Source: Candidatus Sulfotelmatobacter sp.
Lineage (GTDB): Bacteria; Acidobacteriota; Terriglobia; Terriglobales; Acidobacteriaceae
Direction of reading: 5' to 3'
Assembly: GCA_030037515.1 (NCBI GenBank)
Contig: JASHRE010000757.1
Coordinates: 1-5,377 of the forward strand
Length of the DNA stretch: 5,377 nt
A program made the translations under genes and the position numbers. This document shows positions 1 to 5,377 of this stretch, piece by piece. The notes beneath the pieces are model-generated. The model saw only the letters and a list, made by a program, of their open reading frames with translations, was not told the origin of the DNA and did not search any database. Every line of letters begins with the position of its first letter. Positions within the stretch are counted from its first letter, which is position 1.

Positions 1-466
1 CCTCCACTTGCGACAAAGGAATCGTGTCCGAGGTGATGCCCAAGGTCAAAATGGGCGAGTCCGCGGGATTAATCTTGTTGTAGACGGGAGGGGTGGGAAG
101 GTTCGAGGGTAGATAGCTTTGTGCAGCGTTAATCGCGGCCTGAACTTCCTGTTCCCCCACATCGATGCTCAGCGAGAGGTTGAATTGCAGCACGATAACC
201 GACACCGTCGCCGCGCTGGTCGATGTCATCTGGCTCAGCCCTTGCATTTCGCCGAACTGTCGCTCGAGCGGCGCGGTTACTGTGGTCGCGACCACATCCG
301 GGCTGGCGCCTGGATAAAACGTCAGAACCTGAATGGTCGGATAGTCTACCTGGGGCAGCGCGGAAACAGGCAGTTGCGTGAACGCCACCAATCCCACCAA
401 AAGGATGGCCGTCATCAGCAGGATGGTGGCCACCGGCCGCATGATGAACGGACGCGAAGGACTCAC
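1..466 (-). CDS. mdtB: RND efflux pump inner-membrane permease, MdtB-like, N-terminal part (cut by window edge)
   Basis: This is the proton-driven inner-membrane subunit of a tripartite RND efflux pump. The first 155 residues are visible; full-length family members have just over 1000. Residues 5-14 (RPFIMRPVAT) precede the first membrane helix at about 10-30, followed by LPVSALPQVDYPTIQV at 32-47, YPGASPDV at 51-58 and APLERQFGEMQGL at 65-77, then EQEVQAAINAA and LPTPPVYNKINPADSPI in the start of the periplasmic porter domain. From memory these match E. coli MdtB more closely than MdtC or AcrB. The start is GTG at 466, because the only nearby ATG (residue 9) lies inside the conserved FIMRPVAT block and GTG has a strong ribosome binding site. 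The gene overlaps the adaptor stop by 4 bp (GTGA), which suggests translational coupling. Substrates cannot be read from this fragment. A second permease (MdtC type) could follow beyond the edge. Confidence 0.93.
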   Translation of the reverse strand, partial: MSPSRPFIMRPVATILLMTAILLVGLVAFTQLPVSALPQVDYPTIQVLTFYPGASPDVVATTVTAPLERQFGEMQGLSQMTSTSAATVSVIVLQFNLSLSIDVGEQEVQAAINAAQSYLPSNLPTPPVYNKINPADSPILTLGITSDTIPLSQVE

Positions 467-1701
467 GGAGCAGCCTCCTGATTCGTAGTGCTGGGCAATG
501 CCGCGTTCGTGATGGTGACCTTGGAGCCGTTTTGCAACTTTTCGAAACTGCTGTCGGCCACAACTTCGCCCTCGTTCACCCCTTCCACCGCCGTCAGACC
601 CTCATTCGAGACGCCGGTCTTTACGTCGCGTATGCTGGCCTGCAAATTCTGAATCACGTAAACAAAGGCTTCGCTTCCGTTGTGCTGGATGGCGGAGCTG
701 GGCAACAAAATTTGATCGTGCAGCATTTTTACCAGCAGGCGCGTGTTCACGAACTCGTTGGGATAAAGGACGCCATTTTTGTTTTCGTAGACGGCGCGAA
801 GCTTGAGCGTGCCGGTCGTCGTGTCAATCTGATTGTCGTAAGAGATCACCTTGCCAGTGGCAATTTTGTGCTGATTTGCGCGGTCCCAGGCTTCCAGCGG
901 AAGGTTTACTCCATGTTGAGGCTGCGTCATGACCTCGGCGAGATTGTCTTCGGAGATGGTGGCGACCACTGTGATGGGCTGGGTCTCGGTAATGGCCACC
1001 AAAGTTGTGGTGGCGTTCGCGGTGACGAGATTCCCTGGATCAACCAGGCGCAATCCCACGCGCCCGGTGATGGGCGAAGTGATATGGCAGTACGCGAGCT
1101 GCACCTGGTTGTACCGGAGTGTGCCTTCGTCGTTTTTGACCAGCCCTTCGTTCTGCTTGACGATCTTCTCCTGATCTTCATAGGTCTGCCGCGGGATTGC
1201 ATTTCTCGCCCAGGCATCTTTGTAGCGTGCCAGATCCATTTGCGACTGCGCGAGCACGTTTTGATCGCGCTCGAGCGCACCTTCCGCCTGTATCACTTGC
1301 GCTTCATAGAGACGCGGATCGATCTCGATCAGCGAATTCCCCTTCTGTACGAACTGCCCTTCTTTGTAGTAGACGCGCGTAATCACTCCCGTGACCTGCG
1401 CGGTGATGGAAACCGTGTAAAGCGCGGTCACTGTTCCAATGGCGTTCAGATAAACCCCAATGTCTCCTTTTTTCGCCGTCGCGGAAGTCACCGTGACCGC
1501 TCCGGTAAAAGCGCGCCGTGCAGTGGCGGCTGGCTGCGCATTTCGCGCGTGGTTTCCCACTACGGTCCAATAAGCGAGCAGGCCAATGACAATAATCACG
1601 ACCGCCCAAATCCAGTAATTTGTTTTTCGTTTCACGGGCGGTTCCGACTCCGGCACTAAATGATCGGGCGGGGTGGAATTGGCAGAAACTTGCGGATCCA
1701 T
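463..1701 (-). CDS. mdtA: RND efflux pump periplasmic adaptor (membrane fusion protein), MdtA-like
   Basis: This 412-residue HlyD/MFP-family adaptor links an RND permease to an outer-membrane channel. E. coli MdtA has 415 residues. Visible parts: a proline-rich cytoplasmic tail (1-23), KRK at 24-26, one membrane anchor at about 29-48 and no lipobox cysteine, so it is anchored by the helix. The first lipoyl half is at about 84-130 (YKEGQFVQKG 112-121, IDP 127-129), the alpha-hairpin at about 130-205, and the second lipoyl half contains ITSPITGRVG at 207-216. The beta-barrel region carries EAWDR at 270-274, DNQIDTTTGTLK at 289-300 and PNEFVN at 314-319, all close to MdtA. The C-terminal membrane-proximal domain runs to about 400. 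ATG at 1701 is the first possible start: an in-frame stop lies 39 bp upstream with no ATG, GTG or TTG between. Its own ribosome binding site is weak. It is co-transcribed with the overlapping permease gene. No outer-membrane channel gene is in the window. Confidence 0.94.
   Translation of the reverse strand: MDPQVSANSTPPDHLVPESEPPVKRKTNYWIWAVVIIVIGLLAYWTVVGNHARNAQPAATARRAFTGAVTVTSATAKKGDIGVYLNAIGTVTALYTVSITAQVTGVITRVYYKEGQFVQKGNSLIEIDPRLYEAQVIQAEGALERDQNVLAQSQMDLARYKDAWARNAIPRQTYEDQEKIVKQNEGLVKNDEGTLRYNQVQLAYCHITSPITGRVGLRLVDPGNLVTANATTTLVAITETQPITVVATISEDNLAEVMTQPQHGVNLPLEAWDRANQHKIATGKVISYDNQIDTTTGTLKLRAVYENKNGVLYPNEFVNTRLLVKMLHDQILLPSSAIQHNGSEAFVYVIQNLQASIRDVKTGVSNEGLTAVEGVNEGEVVADSSFEKLQNGSKVTITNAALPSTTNQEAAP
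474..479 (-). promoter_or_regulatory. Ribosome binding site of the RND permease gene
   Basis: On the minus strand this reads AGGAGG, a perfect Shine-Dalgarno core, followed by 7 bases and then GTG at 466. It lies inside the last codons of the adaptor gene (encoding QEAAP). It decides in favour of the GTG start overlapping the adaptor stop and fits coupled, near-stoichiometric production of the two pump subunits. Confidence 0.85.
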
Positions 1702-1956
1702 TTTATTTTTTACCGGAGATAGCCTAACACATACAAAACATTACATTTGCACCTTGCTTTGGAAAATGACTAGGATGCCACAACCGGCCCGCTTGGATGC
1801 GTTCTTTCTTTGGCAGAAAAACCAGGAATTTAGACAAACAAGTTCACTGGCAGCCCGGTCGAGAAAAGCGGGCGGCCCGGGGTAGGGTAGGTTTTGAAAA
1901 TCGCGCGGCAACGTGGATTTCGCCAGTCAATCCCCCACCACCAGCGGGCGCGTTTC
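1702..1956. other. Intergenic region between xylA and the efflux operon, presumed efflux promoter region
   Basis: This 255-bp stretch contains no credible gene on either strand. Because xylA ends at 1957 and the adaptor starts at 1701, the promoter of the efflux operon most likely lies here. On the minus strand the 60 bases before the ATG are AT-rich. One weak sigma-70-like pair is TTTCCA, 16 bases, then TAATGT (about 1765-1738), but it is not convincing. I saw no clear palindromic operator and no regulator gene beside it. A GGGTAGGGTAGG run on the plus strand near 1880-1891 has no assigned meaning. Confidence 0.4.
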
Positions 1957-1969
1957 TTAGCGCGCGCCC
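1946..1969 (-). terminator. GC-rich hairpin across the xylA stop codon, possible weak terminator
   Basis: Positions 1946-1952 (GGGCGCG) and 1963-1969 (CGCGCCC) are perfect inverted repeats of 7 bp, with a 10-base loop that contains the xylA stop codon (1957-1959). A G-U pair can extend the stem by one in one orientation. There is no T-run after it on the minus strand, so it is not a standard intrinsic terminator. It could stabilise the mRNA 3' end or simply reflect GC-rich sequence. Confidence 0.25.
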
Positions 1970-3129
1970 AGGAGTATATCGACGGTCAGTTGATCAAGAC
2001 GCTCATACGGCAAACGCTTTTCGAGAATTTCGTCCTTGTCGAAAGTGTGCGCCAGCAGCGCTGAAGATCCCTTCTTCGAATACTTGCCGATTGCGAAGTT
2101 GCCGTTGCCGCGCGAGAGTTCCTTCACAATCGACTGAATCTCCCGATCGGCATTCCACTGTTCCGCTTTTTCTTTCAGGATCAAGTACGTCCGCATGCAT
2201 CCGCGGGCGAAATCTTTCACCCCGGTGCAATCTTCGGTGCGATAGGCATGCGCGTCAAAGTGGCGTGGACCGTCGTAGGCGACATCTTCCAAAAACTTGA
2301 CGAGCCAGAATGCCGTCTTAGGATTGGCCGATCCGAAACGCAGATCCTGATCGTAGCGGCCGGGCATCTGATCGTTGAGATCGATGTGAAACAGCTTTCC
2401 CGCCTCCCAGGCCTGTGCCACTCCGTGCATGAAATTCAGCCCGGCCATCTGCTCGTGCGCAACCTCAGGATTTACTCCGACCATCTCGGGATGATCGAGG
2501 GTCGGAATGAATCCGAGGTAGTGTCCGGTCGTCGCCATATAGATATCCGCGCGCGGCTCGTTGGGTTTGGCCTCGAGCGCAAATTTGTATCCATATCCGG
2601 AAGCGATGTTGTATTCACAGAGATAATTCACCGCTTCGCGCAGGCGCTTCACGGCGTCTTCGGCGCGTCGGCAAGCGTCGGTCTCCACACCTTCGCGTCC
2701 ACCCCATAAGACGAAAATCTTCGCGCCAAGTTCGGCGCCCAGATCCATGGCGCGCATGGTCTTTTGCAGAGCATAGGCGCGCACTTCGGGATCGTTCGCC
2801 GTAAAAGCACCATCGCGGAAAACGGGATGAAAGAACAGAGATACCGTCGCCATGGGCACAACCACGCCGTGATCCTTACAGGCGCGCTTGAACTCACGCA
2901 CAATGCGGTCGCGCTCGGCCGCCGTCGCGTCGATCGGAACCAGGTCGTTGTCATGCAGGTTCACGCCCCACGCGCCGACCTCTCCCAGAATCGCAACGAT
3001 GTCATTCGGCGGAAGGGTGGGACGCACAAAATCACCGAATGGGTCTCGCCCGCGATTCCCCAGAGTCCATAATCCGAAAGAAAATTTGTCTTCCGGCTTC
3101 GGTTGAAAATTTCCATTTCTCGCAGTCAT
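1957..3129 (-). CDS. xylA: Xylose isomerase (XylA), Thermus/actinobacterial class
   Basis: XylA interconverts D-xylose and D-xylulose (and D-glucose and D-fructose) in the cytoplasm using two divalent metal ions in a TIM barrel. At 390 residues it matches the short class (about 385-390). Residues seen, aligned from memory to the Streptomyces enzyme: W21, H59 and D62 (HDND), F99, W142, E186 and K188 (EAKPNEPR), E222, H225 (NPEVAHEQMAGLNF), D250, D260 and D262 (YDQDLRFG), and D292 (RHFDAH). All metal ligands and the catalytic His/Lys are intact. H294 stands where Streptomyces has a lysine; Thermus-type enzymes also have DAH here, so this is a subgroup trait. The C-terminal ERLDQLTVDILLGAR block is typical. 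The ATG at 3129 has AAGGA five bases upstream. The gene follows the TPR gene by 12 bp. No xylulokinase, xylose transporter or XylR is visible, so the physiological substrate is inferred from the family only. Confidence 0.97.
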   Translation of the reverse strand: MTARNGNFQPKPEDKFSFGLWTLGNRGRDPFGDFVRPTLPPNDIVAILGEVGAWGVNLHDNDLVPIDATAAERDRIVREFKRACKDHGVVVPMATVSLFFHPVFRDGAFTANDPEVRAYALQKTMRAMDLGAELGAKIFVLWGGREGVETDACRRAEDAVKRLREAVNYLCEYNIASGYGYKFALEAKPNEPRADIYMATTGHYLGFIPTLDHPEMVGVNPEVAHEQMAGLNFMHGVAQAWEAGKLFHIDLNDQMPGRYDQDLRFGSANPKTAFWLVKFLEDVAYDGPRHFDAHAYRTEDCTGVKDFARGCMRTYLILKEKAEQWNADREIQSIVKELSRGNGNFAIGKYSKKGSSALLAHTFDKDEILEKRLPYERLDQLTVDILLGAR

Positions 3130-3134
3130 AAGCT

Positions 3135-3139
3135 TCCTT
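3135..3139 (-). promoter_or_regulatory. Ribosome binding site of xylA
   Basis: The minus strand reads AAGGA, then five bases (AGCTT), then the ATG at 3129. The site fits entirely inside the 12-bp gap after the TPR gene stop (3142-3144). xylA therefore has its own initiation signal but almost no room for its own promoter in the gap, which supports co-transcription. Confidence 0.75.
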
Positions 3140-3141
3140 AA

Positions 3142-4317
3142 TTATTTCTGTGGTGGATTCAGCGCCGGCGGGGAGTTCGCCATCTTTCCCACCAGATTTT
3201 CTTCCGCTTTCTTATGTAGTTCCTGCACCTTCTGCAATTCTTTCTCTGCGCCCGCCTTCTCTCCAACACTCTGATATAAACGGCTCAATTGATAATGAGC
3301 GTCGGGACGAGTAGGATCCAATTTCACCGCATGCTGAAGGGCCACTTTCGCCTCGGAATAATTCTTCCGTCGTAAATAGATCTCGCCCAGATCAAGCTCG
3401 ACGATCCGCAGATCGTTGCTGAATTTCCTAGCCTGATTCAGCAACGACAAAGCCGTATCGGCATCGTCGTTCTTCCACGCGATGTCTCCCAGATAGGCCA
3501 ACGCCTGCGCGTTATTGGGGTCGACCGACAACTCGGCCTGAAATTCCTGCTTGGCCCGGTCGTACTGCTGCTTTTTCCAGTACAGATATCCCAGGCCAAA
3601 ATGCACGTTCGGTTCGTGCGGAGCGATTTTCGCGGCCGCCTCGAACTCCGCAATCGCTTCTTCGGTCCGGTCCATGCCGTCGAGCGCTTCGCCGGTCAGA
3701 ACGTGAGCCTGTGCTGAATCCGGATTGTGCTCTAGAATTTTTTGGAACTCTTCCTGCGCGCAGGAAAATTTTCCCGCCCACAAACAACTCTGCGCCAACA
3801 GCTCCTGCAGTTCGGCGTTCTCCGGGTTCGCCTGTGCCGCGGGTGCCAAATACTGTACGGCGCTGTCGAATTTCTTTGCCCCGTAGTAGCTCATCCCCAG
3901 CAGCAGCGCGGCCTGCCCGCTCGCAGGATCTTGCGCCAACGCCGATCGCAAGGCCACGGCGGCTGCCGTAAAATGCCCCTGCTTGAATTCAGCCAGTCCC
4001 AGGTTCAGTTCGATGCCGGGCAGCTGGGGATTGGTCGCGAGCGCCTTTCGATAAGCCGTGGCCGCCTCTGAATATTTCTGCTCTTTCGAAAGCACGGTGC
4101 CCAGAGCGGCCAAGGCCGCGGCATCGCCGGGATCGCGAGCCGTTATTGCCCGCCACGCCTCAGCCGCTTCGGCTAGTTTTCCTTGTTGTTCGAGAGCGAT
4201 TGCGTCATCCGGAGTTTGGGCCTGCAACGACAATGAGAGCGTGAAGAACAACACTCCGGCAAAGATACTTTTAGATGTCCTCACGCTGGTAGCCCGGCGA
4301 GCGGCGAACAGGTCCAT
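3142..4317 (-). CDS. Secreted TPR-repeat protein
   Basis: This 391-residue protein is almost wholly tetratricopeptide repeats, which form a superhelical scaffold for protein-protein contacts; the partner is unknown. Residues 1-33 look like a Sec signal peptide: basic stretch with RR at 7-8 and K16, a hydrophobic core at about 17-31 (IFAGVLFFTLSLSL) and a likely cut after QA at 33, so it should act in the periplasm. No lipobox is seen. From about 38 to 375 I count roughly ten 34-residue units with the usual pattern (AL..LG......Y..A...Y..AL..NP), for example ALAALGTVLSKEQKYSEAAT and AYLGDIAWKNDDADTA. The tail is KMANSPPALNPPQK. The open frame extends 35 codons further to a TTG at 4422, but that stretch is not signal-like and crosses the hairpin at 4371-4405, so ATG 4317 is preferred. 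No strong ribosome binding site precedes it. GTG at residue 12 is a possible alternative start. It is probably the first gene of a unit with xylA. Confidence 0.88.
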   Translation of the reverse strand: MDLFAARRATSVRTSKSIFAGVLFFTLSLSLQAQTPDDAIALEQQGKLAEAAEAWRAITARDPGDAAALAALGTVLSKEQKYSEAATAYRKALATNPQLPGIELNLGLAEFKQGHFTAAAVALRSALAQDPASGQAALLLGMSYYGAKKFDSAVQYLAPAAQANPENAELQELLAQSCLWAGKFSCAQEEFQKILEHNPDSAQAHVLTGEALDGMDRTEEAIAEFEAAAKIAPHEPNVHFGLGYLYWKKQQYDRAKQEFQAELSVDPNNAQALAYLGDIAWKNDDADTALSLLNQARKFSNDLRIVELDLGEIYLRRKNYSEAKVALQHAVKLDPTRPDAHYQLSRLYQSVGEKAGAEKELQKVQELHKKAEENLVGKMANSPPALNPPQK

Positions 4318-4370
4318 TATTTCGTAACTCTGGACTACGAGCCACAAGAGGCAAGAGGAGCGATTTGAAA

Positions 4371-4405
4371 TTCTCCGCCCGCACCAGGTCGATGCGGGCA
4401 GAGAA
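4371..4405 (-). terminator. Hairpin after the TonB-dependent receptor gene, probable transcription terminator
   Basis: Arms at 4371-4383 and 4393-4405 are 13 bases each and complementary except for one position, which becomes a G-U pair in minus-strand RNA and a C-A mismatch in plus-strand RNA. The loop is 9 bases. The core is GC-rich (TGCCCGCA with TGCGGGCG). It starts about 20 bases after the receptor stop codon (4426-4428) and is followed by TTTC, a short T-tract. Position, strength and strand preference fit termination of receptor transcripts, with weak termination or an mRNA-stabilising role as alternatives. Confidence 0.6.
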
Positions 4406-4425
4406 ATCCGATGAACAAACAAGCG

Positions 4426-5377
4426 CTAGAAGCTCAGCTTCAGAGCCAACTGGAATTCGCGCGGATCGTAAGCCGAAGTGATCTGCCCGAACGTACCGGA
4501 GCCGAAGCTATTTCCGAGCCCGCCGAGATTCGAGTTGCCCTCAAACTGCGGATGGTTGAAGGCGTTGAATGCCTCGGCGCGGAACTGCAGCTTCACCCTT
4601 TCGGTGAAGGCGAAGTCCTTCAGCAGCGACAAATCCCAGTTTTGTCGTCCAGGACCGGTGATGGCATCGAATCCAATGTTGCCGTAGCAATCCGGACCCG
4701 TCTGGCAAACTGGATCGCTGAAGTTCCCGGTGAACCACTGCGAAACAGTCTTTGGATAGGAGATCGCGCCGGTTACGTTCGGCCGGTCGCTAGTGTTGGC
4801 GATAATGCTGGAGGGATTGGCTCCGCTTATGCCAAGGTTGACTGGAGCACCGGACTCCGCCGTGATGATCGCGGCCACCTCCCATCCGCCCAGAGTACTT
4901 CTGACCAGATGATTGGCGTCGTTGCGCAAGAACGGCAGATCGTAGATAAAGTTTACGAAAAACACGTTGTCGCGGTTGTAAACGGACGGACCCCAATCAT
5001 ATTTCCAACCCACGTAGGGGTTCGTCGCGGATTCCAAATCGCCCCCGCTGCCGGTGGATGTGGTCGCGTCTTTGGCCCTAGCAGCCGTGTATGCAGTCTG
5101 CAGGTGCAGGTCATGATGGATGGTGCCATTGAGGGAAATCTGCAGCGAGTTGTACAGGGAGTTGGCTTCGTTGTACGCCAGTTCCATGTTGCCCAGACCT
5201 GGGTAGGTTAGCGTCTCGAAGTTAAGCGAGCTCGCTGCCACCTCGGCCGGAAGAGATGCCAAAGGCGGAAGGTTGATCGCCTGGTAATAGTTCTCGTGGC
5301 GACCCTGGCTGCCCACATACGCAATCGACAGCACAGCGTTTGGTCCGATCGCCTGCTGCACGCCCGCGCTGTATTGC
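4426..5377 (-). CDS. Oar-like TonB-dependent outer-membrane receptor, C-terminal part (cut by window edge)
   Basis: These are the last 316 residues of a large outer-membrane beta-barrel receptor; family members are usually around 1000 residues or more, with an N-terminal carboxypeptidase-regulatory-like domain and plug that lie outside the window. The frame is open to the right edge (QYSAGVQQAIG...). Typical motifs in order: LSIAYVGSQGRHE, SLYNSLQISLNGTIHHDLHL, YDWGPSVYNRDNVFFVNFIY followed by DLPF, LGGWEVAAIITAESGAPVNL, NWDLSLLKDF, FRAEAFNAFNHPQFEGN, and a last strand ending in FQLALKLSF, with the terminal Phe expected for outer-membrane assembly. A CQTGPDC pair lies in what is probably a surface loop. 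Such receptors take up large substrates, often glycans or peptides, using TonB energy; the substrate is not readable here. The following TPR gene and xylA make a saccharide conceivable, but a hairpin separates them. Confidence 0.92.
   Translation of the reverse strand, partial: QYSAGVQQAIGPNAVLSIAYVGSQGRHENYYQAINLPPLASLPAEVAASSLNFETLTYPGLGNMELAYNEANSLYNSLQISLNGTIHHDLHLQTAYTAARAKDATTSTGSGGDLESATNPYVGWKYDWGPSVYNRDNVFFVNFIYDLPFLRNDANHLVRSTLGGWEVAAIITAESGAPVNLGISGANPSSIIANTSDRPNVTGAISYPKTVSQWFTGNFSDPVCQTGPDCYGNIGFDAITGPGRQNWDLSLLKDFAFTERVKLQFRAEAFNAFNHPQFEGNSNLGGLGNSFGSGTFGQITSAYDPREFQLALKLSF

Noticed and set aside
129..563. Minus-strand open frame of 144 codons across the adaptor/permease junction
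   Set aside because: It is in a different frame from both real genes, and the permease frame has unmistakable RND motifs over the same bases.
532..1659. Long open frame on the plus strand opposite the adaptor gene (375 codons)
   Set aside because: The translation has no recognisable domain and lies wholly antisense to a clear MdtA-like gene; it results from codon bias in GC-rich sequence.
1853..1882. GC-rich partial inverted repeats (GCCCG and CGGGC) in the xylA-adaptor gap
   Set aside because: The stem is only 5 bp with a long loop and no T-tract, so it is expected by chance in this base composition.
1797..2300. Plus-strand open frame covering part of the intergenic gap and the xylA 3' end
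   Set aside because: Low-complexity, Arg/Pro/Ser-rich translation with no family features, mostly antisense to xylA.
4318..4370. Weak promoter-like sequence before the TPR gene (TTGTGG, 15 bases, TACGAA) suggesting a leaderless transcript
   Set aside because: The -10 match is poor, the spacing is short, and a random stretch would often score as well; not listed as a feature.
4318..4422. N-terminal extension of the TPR protein to a TTG start
   Set aside because: The extension is not signal-like, crosses a strong hairpin, and would bury the signal peptide 35 residues inside the protein.
4411..5211. Long open frame on the plus strand opposite the receptor gene (266 codons)
   Set aside because: It is antisense to an obvious TonB-dependent receptor and has no family features of its own.

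Overview
The window carries five protein-coding genes, all on the minus strand, so transcription runs from the right edge to the left edge. The likely source is a soil-type Acidobacteriota, in the Koribacter/Terriglobia direction. This rests mainly on the C-terminal part of a large Oar-like TonB-dependent receptor at the right edge, whose motifs (for example FRAEAFNAFNHPQF and LGGWEVAAIITAESGAPV) are typical of the receptor families expanded in that phylum. The moderately high GC content and a Thermus/actinobacterial-type xylose isomerase fit, but the taxonomic call is inference.

Right to left: (1) 5377-4426, the last 316 residues of an outer-membrane TonB-dependent receptor, complete at its C-terminus. 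(2) 4425-4318, a short gap with a 13-bp hairpin that looks like a transcription terminator. (3) 4317-3142, a secreted protein made almost entirely of about ten tetratricopeptide (TPR) repeats. (4) 3129-1957, a complete xylose isomerase (xylA) with all expected metal and catalytic residues, only 12 bp after the TPR gene and with its own ribosome binding site, so the two probably form a transcription unit. (5) 1956-1702, a 255-bp non-coding gap. (6) 1701-463, a complete MdtA-like periplasmic adaptor of an RND efflux pump. (7) 466-1, the first 155 residues of the MdtB-like RND permease, overlapping the adaptor by 4 bp and cut by the left edge.

Functionally there are two themes: uptake and sugar metabolism (receptor, TPR protein, XylA) and multidrug-type efflux (adaptor plus permease). 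Nothing in the window links them mechanistically. There are no RNA genes, mobile elements, CRISPR arrays or evident pseudogenes. I do not see a new biological system here. The items most worth a second look are the TPR-xylA pairing, the hairpin that settles the TPR gene start, and the coupled adaptor/permease junction.
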